From an uncultured Pelagibacteraceae bacterium (GTDB taxonomy: Bacteria > Pseudomonadota > Alphaproteobacteria > Pelagibacterales > Pelagibacteraceae): a DNA stretch of 64,000 nucleotides. Each line of letters starts with the position of its first letter. Positions within the stretch are counted from its first letter, which is position 1. The DNA is taken from NCBI GenBank assembly GCA_902617805.1, contig CACMYF010000001.1, positions 1 to 64,000 of the forward strand, in the 5' to 3' direction. The translations under genes were made by a program, and so were the position numbers. The notes below the pieces were generated by a model that was given only the letters and a program-made list of their open reading frames with translations, ran no database searches and was not told where the DNA came from. Positions 62,950-64,000 of the stretch are shown in pieces.

Positions 62950-63669
62950 TTATCTTTTTATAATTTTTTTTAAGTTTTTAATTACTTTTGAAAGTCCGTC
63001 AAATATTGACTCCCCAATTATAAAATGTCCAATGTTATACTCCTCAATATCTATTATTTTTGTTAACATTTTGGTAGTTTTATAGTCTAAACCATGACCA
63101 GCATGAACTTCTATATTTAAACTTGATGCTAATTTTGCACTTTTTTTAATTCTGTTTAATTCACTAGAATAATTTTTTTTTAATTTAACTAGGTTTGCTA
63201 GTTTTCCAGTATGTATTTCAATACAATCAGCATTTAATTTTTTAGCAAGTCTAATGTCATTTGGGGAAGGATTAATGAATAAACTTGTTCTTATCTTTGC
63301 TTTTTTAAATTTTTTAATAATTTTATCTAATTTATTAAGATTGTTTTTTATATTTAAGCCTCCCTCGGTAGTAATTTCTTTTCTATTTTCTGGAACTAAA
63401 CAGATAAAATTTGGTTTTATCTTAAGTGCTTTATTAACAATTTCTTTGTTCATAGAAATTTCAAGGTTTACAGGTACATTGTTTAAACCGCAGATTTTTT
63501 TTGCATCAATATCATTTATATGTCTTCTATCTTCTCTTAAATGTATTGTTACGGAATCGGCTCCATAACTAATAACTTTTTTGGCTGCGTATAGTGGATC
63601 TGGATGTTTCTCTCCACGAGCGTTTCGTAGAGTTGCAATATGATCTATATTTACACCTAACCTTTTCAC
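62950..63669 (-). CDS. pdxJ: Pyridoxine 5'-phosphate synthase
   Basis: Final step of de novo vitamin B6 synthesis. 239 residues, TIM barrel: 'LGVNIDHIATLRNARGEKHPDPL', 'GADSVTIHLREDRRHI', 'CLVPENRKEITTEGGL', 'IEVHAGHGLDY', 'EYNIGHFIIGESIFDGL'. Complete, four-base overlap with pyrE. Confidence 0.95.
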   Translation of the reverse strand: MKRLGVNIDHIATLRNARGEKHPDPLYAAKKVISYGADSVTIHLREDRRHINDIDAKKICGLNNVPVNLEISMNKEIVNKALKIKPNFICLVPENRKEITTEGGLNIKNNLNKLDKIIKKFKKAKIRTSLFINPSPNDIRLAKKLNADCIEIHTGKLANLVKLKKNYSSELNRIKKSAKLASSLNIEVHAGHGLDYKTTKMLTKIIDIEEYNIGHFIIGESIFDGLSKVIKNLKKIIKR

Positions 63670-64000
63670 TTAATAAATCTACTTCCTGGGGTTGTTATTG
63701 GTATAGATTTAAGTTCTGGTGGTAATTTATTTGCTTTATAAGTTGGAACATCAATTTTTAAATGAGATGTTATTCCAGTTTTTATTTTTAAAGATTGTTT
63801 GGTTGATCGATCAATAATAGATGCAAATCCAATTAATTTTGCTTTTGATTTTTTAATCAATTTAACACACTCCAAACTTGATTTTCCTGTAGTGATTACA
63901 TCTTCTATAATTAATACTCTTTTACCTTTTTTAATATTAAAACCTCTTCTGAGAGTAAATTTACCATTTACCCTTTCGCAAAAAATTGTTTCTTTTTTAA
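63666..64000 (-). CDS. pyrE: Orotate phosphoribosyltransferase (5' end cut by window)
   Basis: Fifth step of pyrimidine synthesis. The frame is open to the last base of the window, so the N-terminal half is missing. Visible: 'IFCERVNGKFTLRRGF' and the PRPP-binding motif 'VLIIEDVITTGKSS', then 'CVKLIKKSKAKLIGFASIIDRS' and a C-terminus 'ITTPGSRFIK'. Matches the alphaproteobacterial long PyrE. First gene of the pyrE-pdxJ-acpS-lepB-rnc-recO unit. Confidence 0.93.
   Translation of the reverse strand, partial: KKETIFCERVNGKFTLRRGFNIKKGKRVLIIEDVITTGKSSLECVKLIKKSKAKLIGFASIIDRSTKQSLKIKTGITSHLKIDVPTYKANKLPPELKSIPITTPGSRFIK

Overview
The window looks like a piece of a SAR11 (Pelagibacterales, 'Candidatus Pelagibacter'-like) alphaproteobacterial chromosome. 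The signs are very high A+T, almost no intergenic space (most neighbours overlap by 1-26 bases or lie within 10 bases), alphaproteobacterial gene orders (ssb-gyrA-coaD-ppi-tgt, nrdR-ribDE-ribB-ribH-nusB-thiL, pyrE-pdxJ-acpS-lepB-rnc-recO, bamE/rpmF-plsX-ihfA-merR), a zinc-free type MetRS, and a SAM-II plus SAM-V riboswitch pair in front of metY, a marine SAR11-type arrangement. Both ends cut genes: nagZ at the left, pyrE at the right.

Layout. 1-7.4 kb (+): cell-wall recycling (nagZ), chromosome segregation (scpAB), Tat export (tatABC), serS and Sec export (yajC-secDF). 7.4-10.9 kb (-): a PuuD-like membrane domain and uvrA, divergent from ssb. 11-16.2 kb (+): ssb, gyrA, coaD, a secreted cyclophilin and tgt, then tRNA-Lys. 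16.4-20.3 kb: an M48 protease, a DUF502 protein with a possible 25-residue microprotein in front, recG, sdhE and tRNA-Ser. 20.5-28.9 kb (+): rarD-like transporter, an envelope set (lytic transglycosylase, RlpA/SPOR lipoprotein, DD-carboxypeptidase), tmk, holB, metG, a TatD DNase and a metallo-beta-lactamase-fold protein. 28.9-33.5 kb: glutathione peroxidase, nhaA, a zinc-ribbon membrane protein, tRNA-Pro, an NDUFS4-like protein, an SbmA/BacA-like transporter and glpX.

33.5-38.7 kb is the one clearly accessory region. It starts at tRNA-Glu and holds a GIY-YIG protein, a two-module glycosyltransferase, a methyltransferase, a tyrosine recombinase facing inward, a small membrane protein and a short alkyltransferase, followed by 514 bp of very A+T-rich DNA without a gene. 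Upstream of the recombinase start is a 35-bp near-perfect palindrome that overlaps its predicted promoter, next to a 13-bp direct repeat spaced 21 bp apart. This is the most interesting spot in the window.

38.7-64 kb returns to housekeeping genes, mostly on the minus strand: two transporters, hom, argC, rpsI-rplM, riboswitch-controlled metY, ctaA, chorismate mutase, rpmG, merR-type regulator, ihfA, plsX, rpmF, a cytochrome bc1 assembly chaperone, bamE, hppA, the riboflavin/nusB/thiL operon, nrdR, glyA, rpiB, a hydroxylase-fold protein, hemB, recO, rnc, lepB, acpS, pdxJ and pyrE. Several enzymes (Tgt, the MBL-fold protein, UvrA finger 1, the GTP-cyclohydrolase half of RibBA) lack metal-ligand residues typical of their families. 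No CRISPR array, rRNA, IS element or prophage structural gene was seen.
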